45,765 nucleotides of DNA from a virus, in the IMG/VR virus record IMGVR_UViG_3300017767_000027, positions 1 through 45,765 of that record; one strand, 5' to 3'. The notes beneath the pieces are model-generated. The model did no database searches. It had not been told where the DNA came from and saw nothing but the letters and a program-made list of their open reading frames with translations. Of the stretch, positions 7,801 through 17,398 are shown one piece after another. Position 1 is the stretch's first letter. Every line of letters begins with the position of its first letter. Both the position numbers and the translations under genes were made by a program.

Positions 7801-10800
7801 ACTAGTATTTTTGTTAGCATTATTTTGAGTTTGAGCTAAACTAGGATTATTGTTATTAGGGAATTTAGTATAATCAGCTAAAGTCTGTTGAGCTGTTTTT
7901 AAATCACCACCTAAAACTACATCTCTTATTAGTTGTCTTTGTAATGCTACAACATTAGGCATTGTATTAACTGAAGGAGCTACACCTAAACCAAAGTTTT
8001 CAGCTAAGCTTTTACCAGTAACTGGATCTATTATTTTATTTAAATTAATTCCAGCTTCAGATAATCTTATGATAGAGTCATCTAATATACTAAAACCTTT
8101 TGGTAATCTCTTATCTAGCTTAGCCTTGTCTAATAAGAAGTCATCAGCTTTAGATAATTGAGTTTGAAAATAATTTTTTCTAATAAAAGGAAATATCTCT
8201 CTAGTCTTGTTGTTAGCAATAGCCCATATTAAAGAAGCTCCCACTGTAGAAGCTGGTGGATTATGCTCTTCAATAAAAGGTCTTTTCTTTTTATTACCTT
8301 GCTTAGATCCCTCAGGTCCATAGTTAAAATCTGTAGATACTTGAGTGAAAGGAGCAGATATTTTAATTAAACCTCCCGTAGCTTGATAGCCTTGAGCTAT
8401 TATTAAAGCAGCGGTTGAAGCAGGCATACCGGCTTTTACTGCATCATCTAACTCAAATGCTACATCTTCTAACACTTGCATGTTATCTTGAGATCTTTGT
8501 TTAAATTTATTTATAAAAGCTTTAGTTATTCTCTCTCTAACAGAAACTTTTTTAGGTACTAAAGCGTTCTTATCAGTATTTTTTTGAGCTGCTTCTAAAG
8601 CTGTAACATAATTAGGATCATCTTTACCATAATATAATCTACCTCTTGATGGCACTAAGTTTGTTACGCCATCAGGATAAGTTACTCCTTTTCCAATACT
8701 TCCATCTTTTTTTCTAACTGGCACCGACTCCACCCAATTTCCATTTGTTAGCTCATAAAAGTAAACTCCATCTTTTGCTTTTATTTTATTCTTTTTTAAA
8801 TAAGCATCTAATCTTTTAGCATCAGGTGTTAAATCACCATTTGGTTTCTTCTTATTAACCTGCTCTCTAACTGCTCCTGCTGAAGCTGGCATAGATGATT
8901 CAAAAACATTTAATGATAAACCAAAAGTTTTAATATCACTAAGAACTTGCTTTACTTTAGCAGCTCTATTACTATTAGTTACAGTTATACTTCCTTTTGG
9001 TAGTCCAGCAATAACTCCAGCAGCATTAATATCACTAGCCTCAGCAGCTAATATTAAATCATTTACATCTTTAGTTGAAAAACCTTTCTTAAATAAAGCT
9101 CTAGGATCTCTTTGTATTTTTCTACCTACTTGAGCCATTACTTTAGGATCTGTAGCAGGTTTAAATATACTAGGTATCATATCTTTACCTAGCTCTATAG
9201 CTAAACCAGAACTAACTTGAGTTTTCTTATTACCTCTCGCGCCACTACGAGCACCTGTTTTAGGATTTTTTAATGGTGGAAATATATTTTTTAATAAATC
9301 TTCAGTTGTAAAATTTTTAAGTGTATAAGAATTTACGCCTTGTGCTGTATTTTCTACATAAACTTTATCATCAAGCATAGCTTTATCTATGTCAGCTTGT
9401 TTAGTAAGTCTTTTAGGTGGAGTAGTAAACACTCTATTCTCTGGCTTTATTTGAGATTCTAAATTAACAAAGAATTTTACAGGCATTTGCTTAAGCTTAG
9501 GAGCAATTTTCTTTATGTTCTCTTCATACGTTTTACCTGTTCCTAATGCTTGCTTTATCTTCGGTGTTAACTTTTCATCTAATACTTCTTTTATAAAAGA
9601 TTTAAAGTTTTTATCCATAACATCTGGCTTTACACCAGCTTCTACTTCTAAAACAGCTGCTTCAATAGCATCTTCTAAGTCTTGAGTAACTAAAGAAGGT
9701 AAAGCTTTTTTCATAGTAGATCTTGGAACAGCTTCATCTCCTCTATCTATGTCTCCTTCTATATCTATAGTTTCATCTTTTAAATCAAACCCAGGACCTT
9801 CATCTGTTTGTTGATCTAATCTAGTATTTCCGCCTCTAGTGGTAGGAGCTTTAGCATATTCTTTTTTAACATCAAGTAAAGACTTATTTATAATAGGATT
9901 TTTACCTAATAAATAACCAAATAAACTTTCATTTTTACTTGGATCAAAATTCTTTAGAACTCTAAGCGATACATTTTCTTTTACTTTTCTTATTATATCA
10001 TTTCTAACTTCTTCTGGGTTATTAGCTAAAGATACAGCTTCAGATAAAGCCTTGTCACTACTTATAATTTGATTTATAGTACCGTCTAGTAAATTAGTAT
10101 TTTGAATAGCATTATAAGCAGTAAAGCTAGCTTCTGGGTCTGACTGAAACTCTTCTTTAGTTTGAAACTTTCTTTCTCCATTTGGCTCTTGAACTATTAC
10201 GTCTAATACATCTTTAATTTGCTTGCTTTGTTTTGGAGGCACTGGTACTTCTTCTTCTATAACAACTTCTGTATCTTGTTCTATTTCTTTTAATTGTTGT
10301 TCTCTTTGTTTTTCTTTTCTCTCTTGTATCTCTAAACCTTTTTGAAGTTTGTCACCATCGAAAGTTACTAAACCAGCTCTTACAGCTTGCATACGCTTAC
10401 TATCTACTCCGTCTACAACTGCTTTTCTATGTTCTTTTATAAGATCAATTAAATCTCTTTCATTTCTAATTTGAACAGGTATATTAAAAGTGTTTCTAAA
10501 CATTGTTCTTATATTCCTAGAAATACCACTTAAAATACCTTCATTTAAATCTAGCTTAAACATGCCATCATTAGAAGTGTCATCTATAGCATCTCCAAAG
10601 AACATTACTAATTCCTCTGCTAACATTGAAGCTGTATACTTTGGATCTTTTTCGTATTGCTCTCTAAGGTAATTTATCTTTTGTTTAGCCCTTAAGTTTT
10701 GAGGATTATTAGGTAATGCATTTAATTGATTCTCTATTAAATTAGCTAAAGCAAATACTCCTCCTTCGTTTTTAGGATCTTTTAATATTTTAGATAAAAA

Positions 10801-13800
10801 CTGATGTCTATCTTCATGAACTATAACATCTATAGCAGCATCTTTATCTATTAATATAACACCATTAGCATTATCATTATCTATAAATACACCACTCTCA
10901 TTAAGTTCTTTCTTTTGCTGCTCATCTAAATTAAACTTATTTGTAACTTCTTCTTTGTTAGAATCGTCTAAAACAAATACTTCTCCATCAGGGTTTTGTT
11001 CTTGAATATTTTTAATAGCTCGTGAAGCTACTACTTTCTTTTGTAATAGCTCAGCTTTCATACCTCCAGCTGCTTGATCTTCTTTTACTACTTGTTCAAT
11101 AGCTAACTCTCTGTTTTTTATCTCTTCATTTATAGCAGATGAAGCTGGACTATTTTCTGTTTTTTGCTTTTTTAAATCACTTATTTCTAGCTCTAATTGT
11201 AATACACTTTTTTGAGCTTTACTAGATAAATTATCAGGTAAAGATTCTAATATACCAGAAACATTACTTAAAGTTTCTAAGTTAAGTTTCAATTGCTTCT
11301 CTGATATTTTGTTTTGAGCGAACAATTGTTCTTGCTGAGTTTTATATGCTTTTCTAAGTTCTGGAGTTCTAGCAAATGCTGAGAAAGTAGCTATTTTTTT
11401 AGCAGAAGCTTTTTCTAAATTAGCTTGCTGTATCATACTTATACCACCACCAATACCAGCTAATGGAGCTGTAGCCATAGCAGTAATTGCAGCTGTTTCA
11501 TACCATCTATTATATGTATCTTGGTCAAACTGTTGTTTATCAAAAAAGTCAAACTGATCACCTTCTCTCCAAGAGTTAACAGTGAACTTACCTAACATGT
11601 CTAAACCATCTTGAGAAAGTTCAGTAGTTATCTCACCTCCTACACCTGTAACAAACTTAAAAAATCCTTGTTTAGTTAAGTTAGATACCTCACGTCTAAC
11701 TAGTCTTTGAAAAGTAAGTGGATTAAGTTTTTTACCACCTTTAAGAACTCTACCTACTATATAATTAGCTACTTTGCCTTTACTAAATACTCCTAAACTT
11801 TCAAAACCAATTTTTTCTAGTACAGTTGTTCCTATAACTATAGCAGATTTATAAGCAAGCTTCTCATTTGGACTTAAAGGTTTGTAATTAGGGTTTTCAA
11901 CTTTAACAAATTTACCATCTTCACCTATAATATTGTTGCCATTAGCATCTTTTTGAAATACAAAATTACCATTTTCCTCTTTTAAAAACTTTGATTCTTC
12001 TTCTATGTTTTCTATTTCGGTTTCTATACCTTCTGCTATTCTACCACCAGCTGATAAACCAACTCCTAGACTCATAGCTCCTCCTGTGGCTAAAAAACCA
12101 AATCCCATATCAACCATCATGTCTACAAAAACACCGTAAGCTTGCCCAGGCATTGTTGATTCAAAATCTTTAATATAAAAATCATCTATATCTGGATCAG
12201 CCCATGTTTTTCTAAAGTTTTCATCAGCTATATCTCTTGCTCTTTTTTTAGCACCTTCCCAGTATTTATTTGCAGATTCTGGATCGTCAGAAGCTAATCT
12301 ATTAGCGGCATTCATTAAATCAAAAACACTTCCAACTCCACCTTTCATTATGTCTTTAACTCCTGTTTTAGCTCTATTTATTGTATACTTTAAAAAATCT
12401 CCTCTACCTGAAGTATGTTCTGCCCAGTCCATAAAAGTAGCAGTAGATCTCATTAAACTACTATTAGCATCTTCTAAAAAGTCTTCTTGTAGAAATGATT
12501 GCTCAATTAAAGTTTTATAATCTTCATTTAATCTAGTATCTACATCATTAAATCTAGTTTGTAGATCAACTCTATATTCTTCACCACTTTCAAAACCTTT
12601 TCTTTTCCAAGCTTTTTCAAAGTTTTTATTTGATTTTTCATATGGTTTTAACTTTTTATTTATCAAGTTAATCATAGGTTTAGCTTGATCTTGAAGTTGT
12701 TTTATGTTTTCACTTATTTTCTTTTGTTCTTCTATTAATGGTTTTATTCTCTCAAAAGTTTTAGTATCAACTTGCCCATCGCCGTCAGGGTCTGCTTCTT
12801 TTAATATAGTATTTATTTCTACAAACCTATCATTTTGTTTAGTAATAGATTTATTTAACTCTTTTAAATTATTGTTTGTTTCAATATACTCTTGATCCTC
12901 ACTTAAACTGGATACAGCTTCATTTATTTCTTTTAAAGGTTTTGAATCTTTTTCAATTTGGCCATAATCTTTTTCTATTTTACTTCTTACACTTTCTATT
13001 ACTTTACTATTGCTAATTATAGAGTCCATATAACCTTTAGTCTGCTCTTCAGTGGCCATAACTAAAGCAGGTGAAGGCGTTAAGCCTGAATCTAAAGAAT
13101 CTGTATTTATATAAGCCTGATCATACCCACTTGTATTTTTATGGTCTTGAATAGACTTTAGCATAGCATCTTTAACTAATTGACTACTTTTGTATGAATT
13201 ACCAAGATCTTCCTGAGCATCGTCTAGATACATTATAGATTCGTAACCATCACCAGCTATTGATTTCTTAGCGAAAGGTCCTCTTATGCCTAGTATTCCA
13301 GGTTGACGACTACCTTCACTATATTCCTCTGTATTAACACTATATGAAGCTATCGGCGTTTGACCATCTTTAACAGACGCTTGTTGCGTGTATACATCCA
13401 TAAAGCTAGTAACTCCTTCGTTCATTAGATTACCATCTTTATCTAGCATAGGTTTGTATTCTGGTCTATAGTATATATCAATACTTTTATCATCGCTATT
13501 TTCAACAGCAACAAAACCATACGCTTCAAAAGTTTCATTAAATAACTTTGCAGAAGTGTTTTGTTTTAGATTTACTGGTACATTTGATACATTTAAAAAA
13601 TCATAACTTAATTGAGGGTCACTAAATATATTTTCAATTAGCTGTTCTGGTTTTCTAACATCATCTAGTTTTATTTTTTCAGCATTAGGTATTATTATTT
13701 CATCTACACCTGTTGTTAAGGCATTTTTTATTCTAGAATTATAAGTAAATGTTTGATCTTTTATTGCTTGATCTTCTACTTCTTGACTTATACTAATAGT

Positions 13801-14847
13801 TCCATCTGGTTGGTCAGAGTCTATTCTAGCTTCAGGCAACGGAACATCATAAAAACCTGCATCTTTACTAGTGTAAATTCTACCGTCTAAAGTTCTGTAT
13901 ATAGGAGTTATTTTATCAAATCTCATTTCACCTTCTTCATAATCAGGGTAGGCAAATTGTTGAGTTAGCTTTTCGTTATTTGAGTTTATTTGTTTATTAA
14001 TTTCATTTATTTGATTAATAACTTTTTTATAATCTAAATCTCCTTCATTTAAGTTTTCTAAACTTTGCTGCAATTGTTGAACTTCTTCATTGAGTCCATT
14101 AGTAGTTTCTTGTAACTTTACAAACTTGGCTTGATCTAATCTTTCACCTTCTAACTTATCTAATTCAGCTTGTTTTTCTGGATCTAAAAAAGAAAGAACG
14201 TTAGGAGATTTATAATCTACTTTAAAACCTTCTTCTACAAATTCTTTGGTAGCATAACCTATAATTTCAGAATTAGGAATTTCAACTTTATTTTCCTCAT
14301 TCCATTTAGCATAATTTTCTTTTTCTTCTTCTGGTATTTGATCAACTGTTATTACATTAGTTAAACCATTGTCTTGCATTATTTTTTTAACTTTCCTATT
14401 CTTTTTCTGCATTTCTTCATAGGTCAAGTCAAAGTTTACGTCATCTACAATACCTAAAGCTTTTTGTTTAGCTTGCTCTTTTTGTAGTTTTTTACGTCTT
14501 AATCTTTCTAGAATAGATATTGGAGGATCTGTATCATCTACTTCTACCTCACTTTCATCTTCTGGCTGTTCAACTTTTATATCTGTTTGAGCTATCTCAA
14601 CTGGCTTTATCTCTTCTGGTAATTCCAAAGAAATACTTTCCTGCTCTGATACCGTATTCTCTTGTGCTGGAGTTTCTGATGCTACATCCGCACTCTCTGC
14701 AACATCTACTGGCTTTTTTTCGTTTTCATCTTCTAAGACTTCTATTTTGTTTTCAGATAGATATGTATCTAGATCTTGTCCTGTTGCTTCTAAAGCAGCG
14801 TCTATGTCTTCTCGAGTGTACTCGTTGTTGTTCCAAATATATTTCAT
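4834..14847 (-). CDS. Giant polyvalent internal virion (cargo) protein, 3,337 residues
   Basis: The largest gene in the window ends the structural operon, where ejected internal proteins usually lie. Several regions are visible. Residues 1-40 have the pattern W-N-N-N-E-Y-T-R-E-D-I-D-A-A. Hydrophobic Gly/Ala-rich stretches occur near 915-935 and 1115-1138. A zinc-peptidase-like H-E-D-R-H lies near 1343. E-H-N-P-P-A near 2190 weakly recalls an HNH-type site. A HAD-like domain begins at V-F-D-F-D-D-T-L (about 2394) and runs to about 2540, with the later motif D-F-Y-F-A-D-D. A conserved polyvalent C-terminal region (about 2830-3050) contains Q-Q-S-S-D, N-T-P-M-Q-Y and N-I-S-K-I. The C-terminus is very Lys-rich and ends K-S-P-K-F-R-K-L-K. 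It resembles large polyvalent proteins of marine phages. No D-x-D-G-D RNA-polymerase motif was seen. The role in ejection or early takeover is inferred. Confidence 0.85.
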   Translation of the reverse strand: MKYIWNNNEYTREDIDAALEATGQDLDTYLSENKIEVLEDENEKKPVDVAESADVASETPAQENTVSEQESISLELPEEIKPVEIAQTDIKVEQPEDESEVEVDDTDPPISILERLRRKKLQKEQAKQKALGIVDDVNFDLTYEEMQKKNRKVKKIMQDNGLTNVITVDQIPEEEKENYAKWNEENKVEIPNSEIIGYATKEFVEEGFKVDYKSPNVLSFLDPEKQAELDKLEGERLDQAKFVKLQETTNGLNEEVQQLQQSLENLNEGDLDYKKVINQINEINKQINSNNEKLTQQFAYPDYEEGEMRFDKITPIYRTLDGRIYTSKDAGFYDVPLPEARIDSDQPDGTISISQEVEDQAIKDQTFTYNSRIKNALTTGVDEIIIPNAEKIKLDDVRKPEQLIENIFSDPQLSYDFLNVSNVPVNLKQNTSAKLFNETFEAYGFVAVENSDDKSIDIYYRPEYKPMLDKDGNLMNEGVTSFMDVYTQQASVKDGQTPIASYSVNTEEYSEGSRQPGILGIRGPFAKKSIAGDGYESIMYLDDAQEDLGNSYKSSQLVKDAMLKSIQDHKNTSGYDQAYINTDSLDSGLTPSPALVMATEEQTKGYMDSIISNSKVIESVRSKIEKDYGQIEKDSKPLKEINEAVSSLSEDQEYIETNNNLKELNKSITKQNDRFVEINTILKEADPDGDGQVDTKTFERIKPLIEEQKKISENIKQLQDQAKPMINLINKKLKPYEKSNKNFEKAWKRKGFESGEEYRVDLQTRFNDVDTRLNEDYKTLIEQSFLQEDFLEDANSSLMRSTATFMDWAEHTSGRGDFLKYTINRAKTGVKDIMKGGVGSVFDLMNAANRLASDDPESANKYWEGAKKRARDIADENFRKTWADPDIDDFYIKDFESTMPGQAYGVFVDMMVDMGFGFLATGGAMSLGVGLSAGGRIAEGIETEIENIEEESKFLKEENGNFVFQKDANGNNIIGEDGKFVKVENPNYKPLSPNEKLAYKSAIVIGTTVLEKIGFESLGVFSKGKVANYIVGRVLKGGKKLNPLTFQRLVRREVSNLTKQGFFKFVTGVGGEITTELSQDGLDMLGKFTVNSWREGDQFDFFDKQQFDQDTYNRWYETAAITAMATAPLAGIGGGISMIQQANLEKASAKKIATFSAFARTPELRKAYKTQQEQLFAQNKISEKQLKLNLETLSNVSGILESLPDNLSSKAQKSVLQLELEISDLKKQKTENSPASSAINEEIKNRELAIEQVVKEDQAAGGMKAELLQKKVVASRAIKNIQEQNPDGEVFVLDDSNKEEVTNKFNLDEQQKKELNESGVFIDNDNANGVILIDKDAAIDVIVHEDRHQFLSKILKDPKNEGGVFALANLIENQLNALPNNPQNLRAKQKINYLREQYEKDPKYTASMLAEELVMFFGDAIDDTSNDGMFKLDLNEGILSGISRNIRTMFRNTFNIPVQIRNERDLIDLIKEHRKAVVDGVDSKRMQAVRAGLVTFDGDKLQKGLEIQERKEKQREQQLKEIEQDTEVVIEEEVPVPPKQSKQIKDVLDVIVQEPNGERKFQTKEEFQSDPEASFTAYNAIQNTNLLDGTINQIISSDKALSEAVSLANNPEEVRNDIIRKVKENVSLRVLKNFDPSKNESLFGYLLGKNPIINKSLLDVKKEYAKAPTTRGGNTRLDQQTDEGPGFDLKDETIDIEGDIDRGDEAVPRSTMKKALPSLVTQDLEDAIEAAVLEVEAGVKPDVMDKNFKSFIKEVLDEKLTPKIKQALGTGKTYEENIKKIAPKLKQMPVKFFVNLESQIKPENRVFTTPPKRLTKQADIDKAMLDDKVYVENTAQGVNSYTLKNFTTEDLLKNIFPPLKNPKTGARSGARGNKKTQVSSGLAIELGKDMIPSIFKPATDPKVMAQVGRKIQRDPRALFKKGFSTKDVNDLILAAEASDINAAGVIAGLPKGSITVTNSNRAAKVKQVLSDIKTFGLSLNVFESSMPASAGAVREQVNKKKPNGDLTPDAKRLDAYLKKNKIKAKDGVYFYELTNGNWVESVPVRKKDGSIGKGVTYPDGVTNLVPSRGRLYYGKDDPNYVTALEAAQKNTDKNALVPKKVSVRERITKAFINKFKQRSQDNMQVLEDVAFELDDAVKAGMPASTAALIIAQGYQATGGLIKISAPFTQVSTDFNYGPEGSKQGNKKKRPFIEEHNPPASTVGASLIWAIANNKTREIFPFIRKNYFQTQLSKADDFLLDKAKLDKRLPKGFSILDDSIIRLSEAGINLNKIIDPVTGKSLAENFGLGVAPSVNTMPNVVALQRQLIRDVVLGGDLKTAQQTLADYTKFPNNNNPSLAQTQNNANKNTSNTLKQSKVLDIDEGDLSMGELLSKAASIDDALANANALDKPIKKIRVFDFDDTLATSNNKVFATRGNERVEMNAEKFATDAAQMIEDGWTMDFSDFDNVTEGGRGPLFKVAQTIKEARGNEDLFVLTARGPNAETAIYDFLKAEGLEFKRENIVGLGKSPGEAKANWIIDKAAEGYNDFYFADDAYQNVKAVQDVLSVIGVKSKVQQAKIKQSKQLSEDFNKLLEESTGVEFFKEYSANKAQTIGANKGKFKFFIPYSAEDLTGLLYTTLAKGTKGDAQMAWYKENLLDPYARAMEGLRAARINMMDDFRQLKKSLDVPKDLRKKNDSGFTNEQAVRVYLWNKSGKTIPGLSNRDLKELSDAIENNPKLKLFADQLQALTKEEEYTDPTKSWLAGSITGDLIDIINKEKRSKFLAESGYTDNVNAMFSEENLNKLEALYGTKYREAMENILARMKAGRNRLETGNRLSNQVLDYINGSVGAVMFFNTRSAVLQTISAVNFMNWSFNNPIQAGKAFANQKQYWKDFTMLMNSTYLRDRRNGLRLNISESEIADAAATSKNKAKAAIAYILQKGYLPTQYADSFAIASGGATFYRNRVNDLVKQGMDQKAAEEQAMLEWQETAEISQQSSDPSKISAQQSSDLGRIILAWANTPMQYARIQKRAIQDLVNGRGDAKTNISKIVYYGVAQNVIFNMLQQATFALGFGDDEDEMTDKELEAYEKDKGKKYFKVLNSMLDSTLRGLGIGGAAVSVGKNFLLDIYERSGRKRPEYVDSVWEFTKLSPPIYSKISKLKNAAWNFDNKKRRKMMTTEGFALTNPAYEASAKVITAITNVPLDRVLNKFNNIQGSLDEDNDMWQRIAMLGGWPEWQLKTSKQKLEDQEKIYEQEPNKYNAWEQISILKQYNLKQYELSKLKNEEDRVKKILELQKSKNKVFKPLDSDKPWEVKMKEKMKKEGKTDEEIKEAIKAKKEKDKKKLKIKSPKFRKLKIQI

Positions 14848-14864
14848 TAATTATAATTTTAAAA

Positions 14865-16736
14865 TTATGCCATACCGGGTAATGGTGGTAATGTTGGGTT
14901 TGTAGAGCCTCCATCAGACTCTTGGTTAGAAGCTATAGGTTGAGTTCTATCTATATTATTTTTAGCTTTATAGTGAGACTTGTCGGTAATTCCTTTTGCG
15001 TTGTCGTTAATTTCATCTATAAAAGCATCGAAATCTTTAGTAATTTTAGGTTTAGGTATTATATCATCACCTTTAAGTTCATAAACCATATTAGCGTCTA
15101 CGTCTTCTATGGTAAAAACCTTTGGAAATGCTGCAACTAATTCTACCCCTGTGTAATATCTTCCTTCACCAACGCCATTTAAGACTGCTGTTATACCTTT
15201 ATTATTACTTTTACTACTTAATGAATCAAAGTTTTGATAAAGTTCATTATAGTTATAACCAGCTTTGTTATCAGTTCCAGCCGCTGTCTTTTGTAATCCA
15301 GGTGCATACTTGTTTATTTCTGTAACGTCTAATTTTATACCTTCACCAGTAGATAAAGTTACACTCATGTCTTCATTAAAATCTTTTAAATCACTTACTG
15401 TTACTCCATTTCCAACTATACCAGTATCTCCACCTTTTTCTCTTTTAACATATTGATACATGAGTTTCTTAGCTCTAGCTATTTGTTCTGGAGTTCCTTT
15501 ATATATCATTTCACCGCCTTCTTCGTTTTCATCAGGACCACCAAGCATTTGCCAATTACTTTGTTGTAAGTTTGGATCGTAATTACTAGCTAAGCCTTTA
15601 GAGTCTATGAATAAATTTACTTTATCTTCTAGCATTTGGTTAGCATTTTCATAATTTTTTATTCTTTGTGTAATTACTTTTTTCTTTTCTTCTTTAGTTA
15701 ATGTCTCTTTAGAGCTAGATGTTGTTACTAATTGTTTGTATTGATTTTTTGTGCCATCATCAAATATAGTATCTACTACGTCTTTTAAATATTTACCATC
15801 TGTTACGTTTACTAAGCCTCCTACATCACCACCTTCAACAGCTTTTTTATAATCTCCTTCTTCAATTAATAGTTTATTCTTACCATTAAAAGACTGAGCT
15901 GAAGTATATTCTACATAAGATTTTCCATCTTTATATATATATTTAAACCTACCTTGATTTTGTTTTAAATGTATTTGTTTAGCGGCATCTTGTCTTAATT
16001 CAAAGTCAGGCTTGCCATCATAAAGTAGTAAACCATTCATGTTAGCAGCAGGCTTTATAACACTTCCATTATAATCCCAAGCTGTAGAAGTGTTGTCTAC
16101 TGTTTGATTTAAAGTAGCTATAAAACCAGGCGCTTGTTTTAGTATAGTGTCTATGTTCTTTTTATATTCCATATACTCTTCTGACCCTTCATCAACTTGA
16201 GACATCTTTTCCCAATAACTTTCTATTTCATCTTTAATATTATCTACCGGTCCACCATGTTCTTGTAAATACATAGATTCTATATCAAAACCTGGCTCAT
16301 ATATAGGATTAATATCTTGAAGAGAAGCATTAGGATCTTTAGCTAAAGCTTCTTGATAAGCATTATAATCTTCTTCTAATTGATCTTTAGTTATTTCTAT
16401 CTGCTGCATTTCAGTATCATAACTTCCAGGAATTAAACTAGATTTACGATTAGCAGTAGTATAATCATTTATAGTTAACACGTTATCACTAAACTTTGAG
16501 TTAAAATTAGCAACACTTTCATCTACTCCTTTTTTATAAGTATATTCTCTTCTTCTTCTAGCATTAGCTTCTTTTTCTTGTCTCTTTATTTCGTCAGCTT
16601 TCTGTTTGTCTGATTTTTGTCTTTCTTTTTTTCTTGCTTCAATTTGAGCAAGTATTTGCGTTCTGTTAGCATCTAATGATTTTACAGCTTCGCCAAGAGA
16701 AGTATCTAATATTCGTGTGGGATTTTCGTAACTCAT
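14865..16736 (-). CDS. Probable internal virion / cargo protein
   Basis: A 623-residue soluble protein with no recognised enzymatic motif. Residues about 25-70 form a very basic coiled-coil (repeated K, R and E, as in A-R-K-K-E-R-Q-K-S-D-K-Q-K-A). The middle is acidic and rich in Asp, Asn and Tyr. The end is Pro/Gly-rich (N-P-T-L-P-P-L-P-G-M-A). It lies between a small Ala/Gln-rich membrane-active candidate and the giant polyvalent protein, in the position of internal proteins in T7-, P22- and crAss-like phages. Function is therefore inferred from position and composition only. The leader before the start is A/T-only with no Shine-Dalgarno sequence. Confidence 0.8.
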   Translation of the reverse strand: MSYENPTRILDTSLGEAVKSLDANRTQILAQIEARKKERQKSDKQKADEIKRQEKEANARRRREYTYKKGVDESVANFNSKFSDNVLTINDYTTANRKSSLIPGSYDTEMQQIEITKDQLEEDYNAYQEALAKDPNASLQDINPIYEPGFDIESMYLQEHGGPVDNIKDEIESYWEKMSQVDEGSEEYMEYKKNIDTILKQAPGFIATLNQTVDNTSTAWDYNGSVIKPAANMNGLLLYDGKPDFELRQDAAKQIHLKQNQGRFKYIYKDGKSYVEYTSAQSFNGKNKLLIEEGDYKKAVEGGDVGGLVNVTDGKYLKDVVDTIFDDGTKNQYKQLVTTSSSKETLTKEEKKKVITQRIKNYENANQMLEDKVNLFIDSKGLASNYDPNLQQSNWQMLGGPDENEEGGEMIYKGTPEQIARAKKLMYQYVKREKGGDTGIVGNGVTVSDLKDFNEDMSVTLSTGEGIKLDVTEINKYAPGLQKTAAGTDNKAGYNYNELYQNFDSLSSKSNNKGITAVLNGVGEGRYYTGVELVAAFPKVFTIEDVDANMVYELKGDDIIPKPKITKDFDAFIDEINDNAKGITDKSHYKAKNNIDRTQPIASNQESDGGSTNPTLPPLPGMA

Positions 16737-16749
16737 ATTCTAGTTTTAT

Positions 16750-17397
16750 TTACATTTTACCAAGTGCTCCAGTAAGCCCAGTAGCAGCACCAGTAAAAGC
16801 GCTCATAGCTTGAGATTGATACGCCATTTGTTGTGCTAAGTTATTGTCGTACATAGCTTGAGCTCTGTTAAGTTGTTGCATGTCTCTTGCATCTTGCTGT
16901 GCGTAAACAAACGCAGCTCCATCAACTTCAGCTTGTTGAACTCTTTGTTTTTCAGCCATAATTTTTGACTGCAATTGTTGTTCACCTTCAGCTCTCATTT
17001 TATTGTTAGAAGCTTCTTGACTCTCAATATCAGCCACTACGCCTTGTTTACTTTTAGCAGCAGCCATTGCTAGAGCTGTAGCGCCACCGCCACCAAATCC
17101 ACCAGCCCTCATGGTGTCTAGACTATTTGCTAAAGCTATGTCTGCTTCTTCTATTTTCATTTCAGCAGCTTGAGTAGCTACTCCTAAATTTGCAAAAGGA
17201 TTAGATAATTTTCCACTTAAATCTTCAATATTATCATATGGATTTATTATAGGTGTTCTAGCATTTTCTAAGTCAGTTATATTTTGCGCTAAACTTAAAC
17301 CATCTTTCTTAGCTTTATTAGCTTTACTAGCTGCTACTCCACCTACCGCTGCTGATATTCCAGCGCCTATTAAAAGTGATCCTACTATAAATGCCAT
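16750..17397 (-). CDS. Small Ala/Gln-rich internal virion protein candidate
   Basis: This 215-residue protein has a hydrophobic N-terminus (M-A-F-I-V-G-S-L-L-I-G-A-G-I-S-A-A-V) that could insert into a membrane. A Gly-rich patch follows near residue 100 (A-G-G-F-G-G-G-G-A-T-A), then a long helical Ala/Gln/Met-rich second half. This composition is typical of short internal core or DNA-ejection proteins such as T7 gp14 and P22 gp7. The similarity is one of composition and genome position, not of sequence. It precedes two much larger cargo candidates and follows the tail genes with only one or two bases between genes. Confidence 0.8.
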   Translation of the reverse strand: MAFIVGSLLIGAGISAAVGGVAASKANKAKKDGLSLAQNITDLENARTPIINPYDNIEDLSGKLSNPFANLGVATQAAEMKIEEADIALANSLDTMRAGGFGGGGATALAMAAAKSKQGVVADIESQEASNNKMRAEGEQQLQSKIMAEKQRVQQAEVDGAAFVYAQQDARDMQQLNRAQAMYDNNLAQQMAYQSQAMSAFTGAATGLTGALGKM

Positions 17398-17398
17398 A

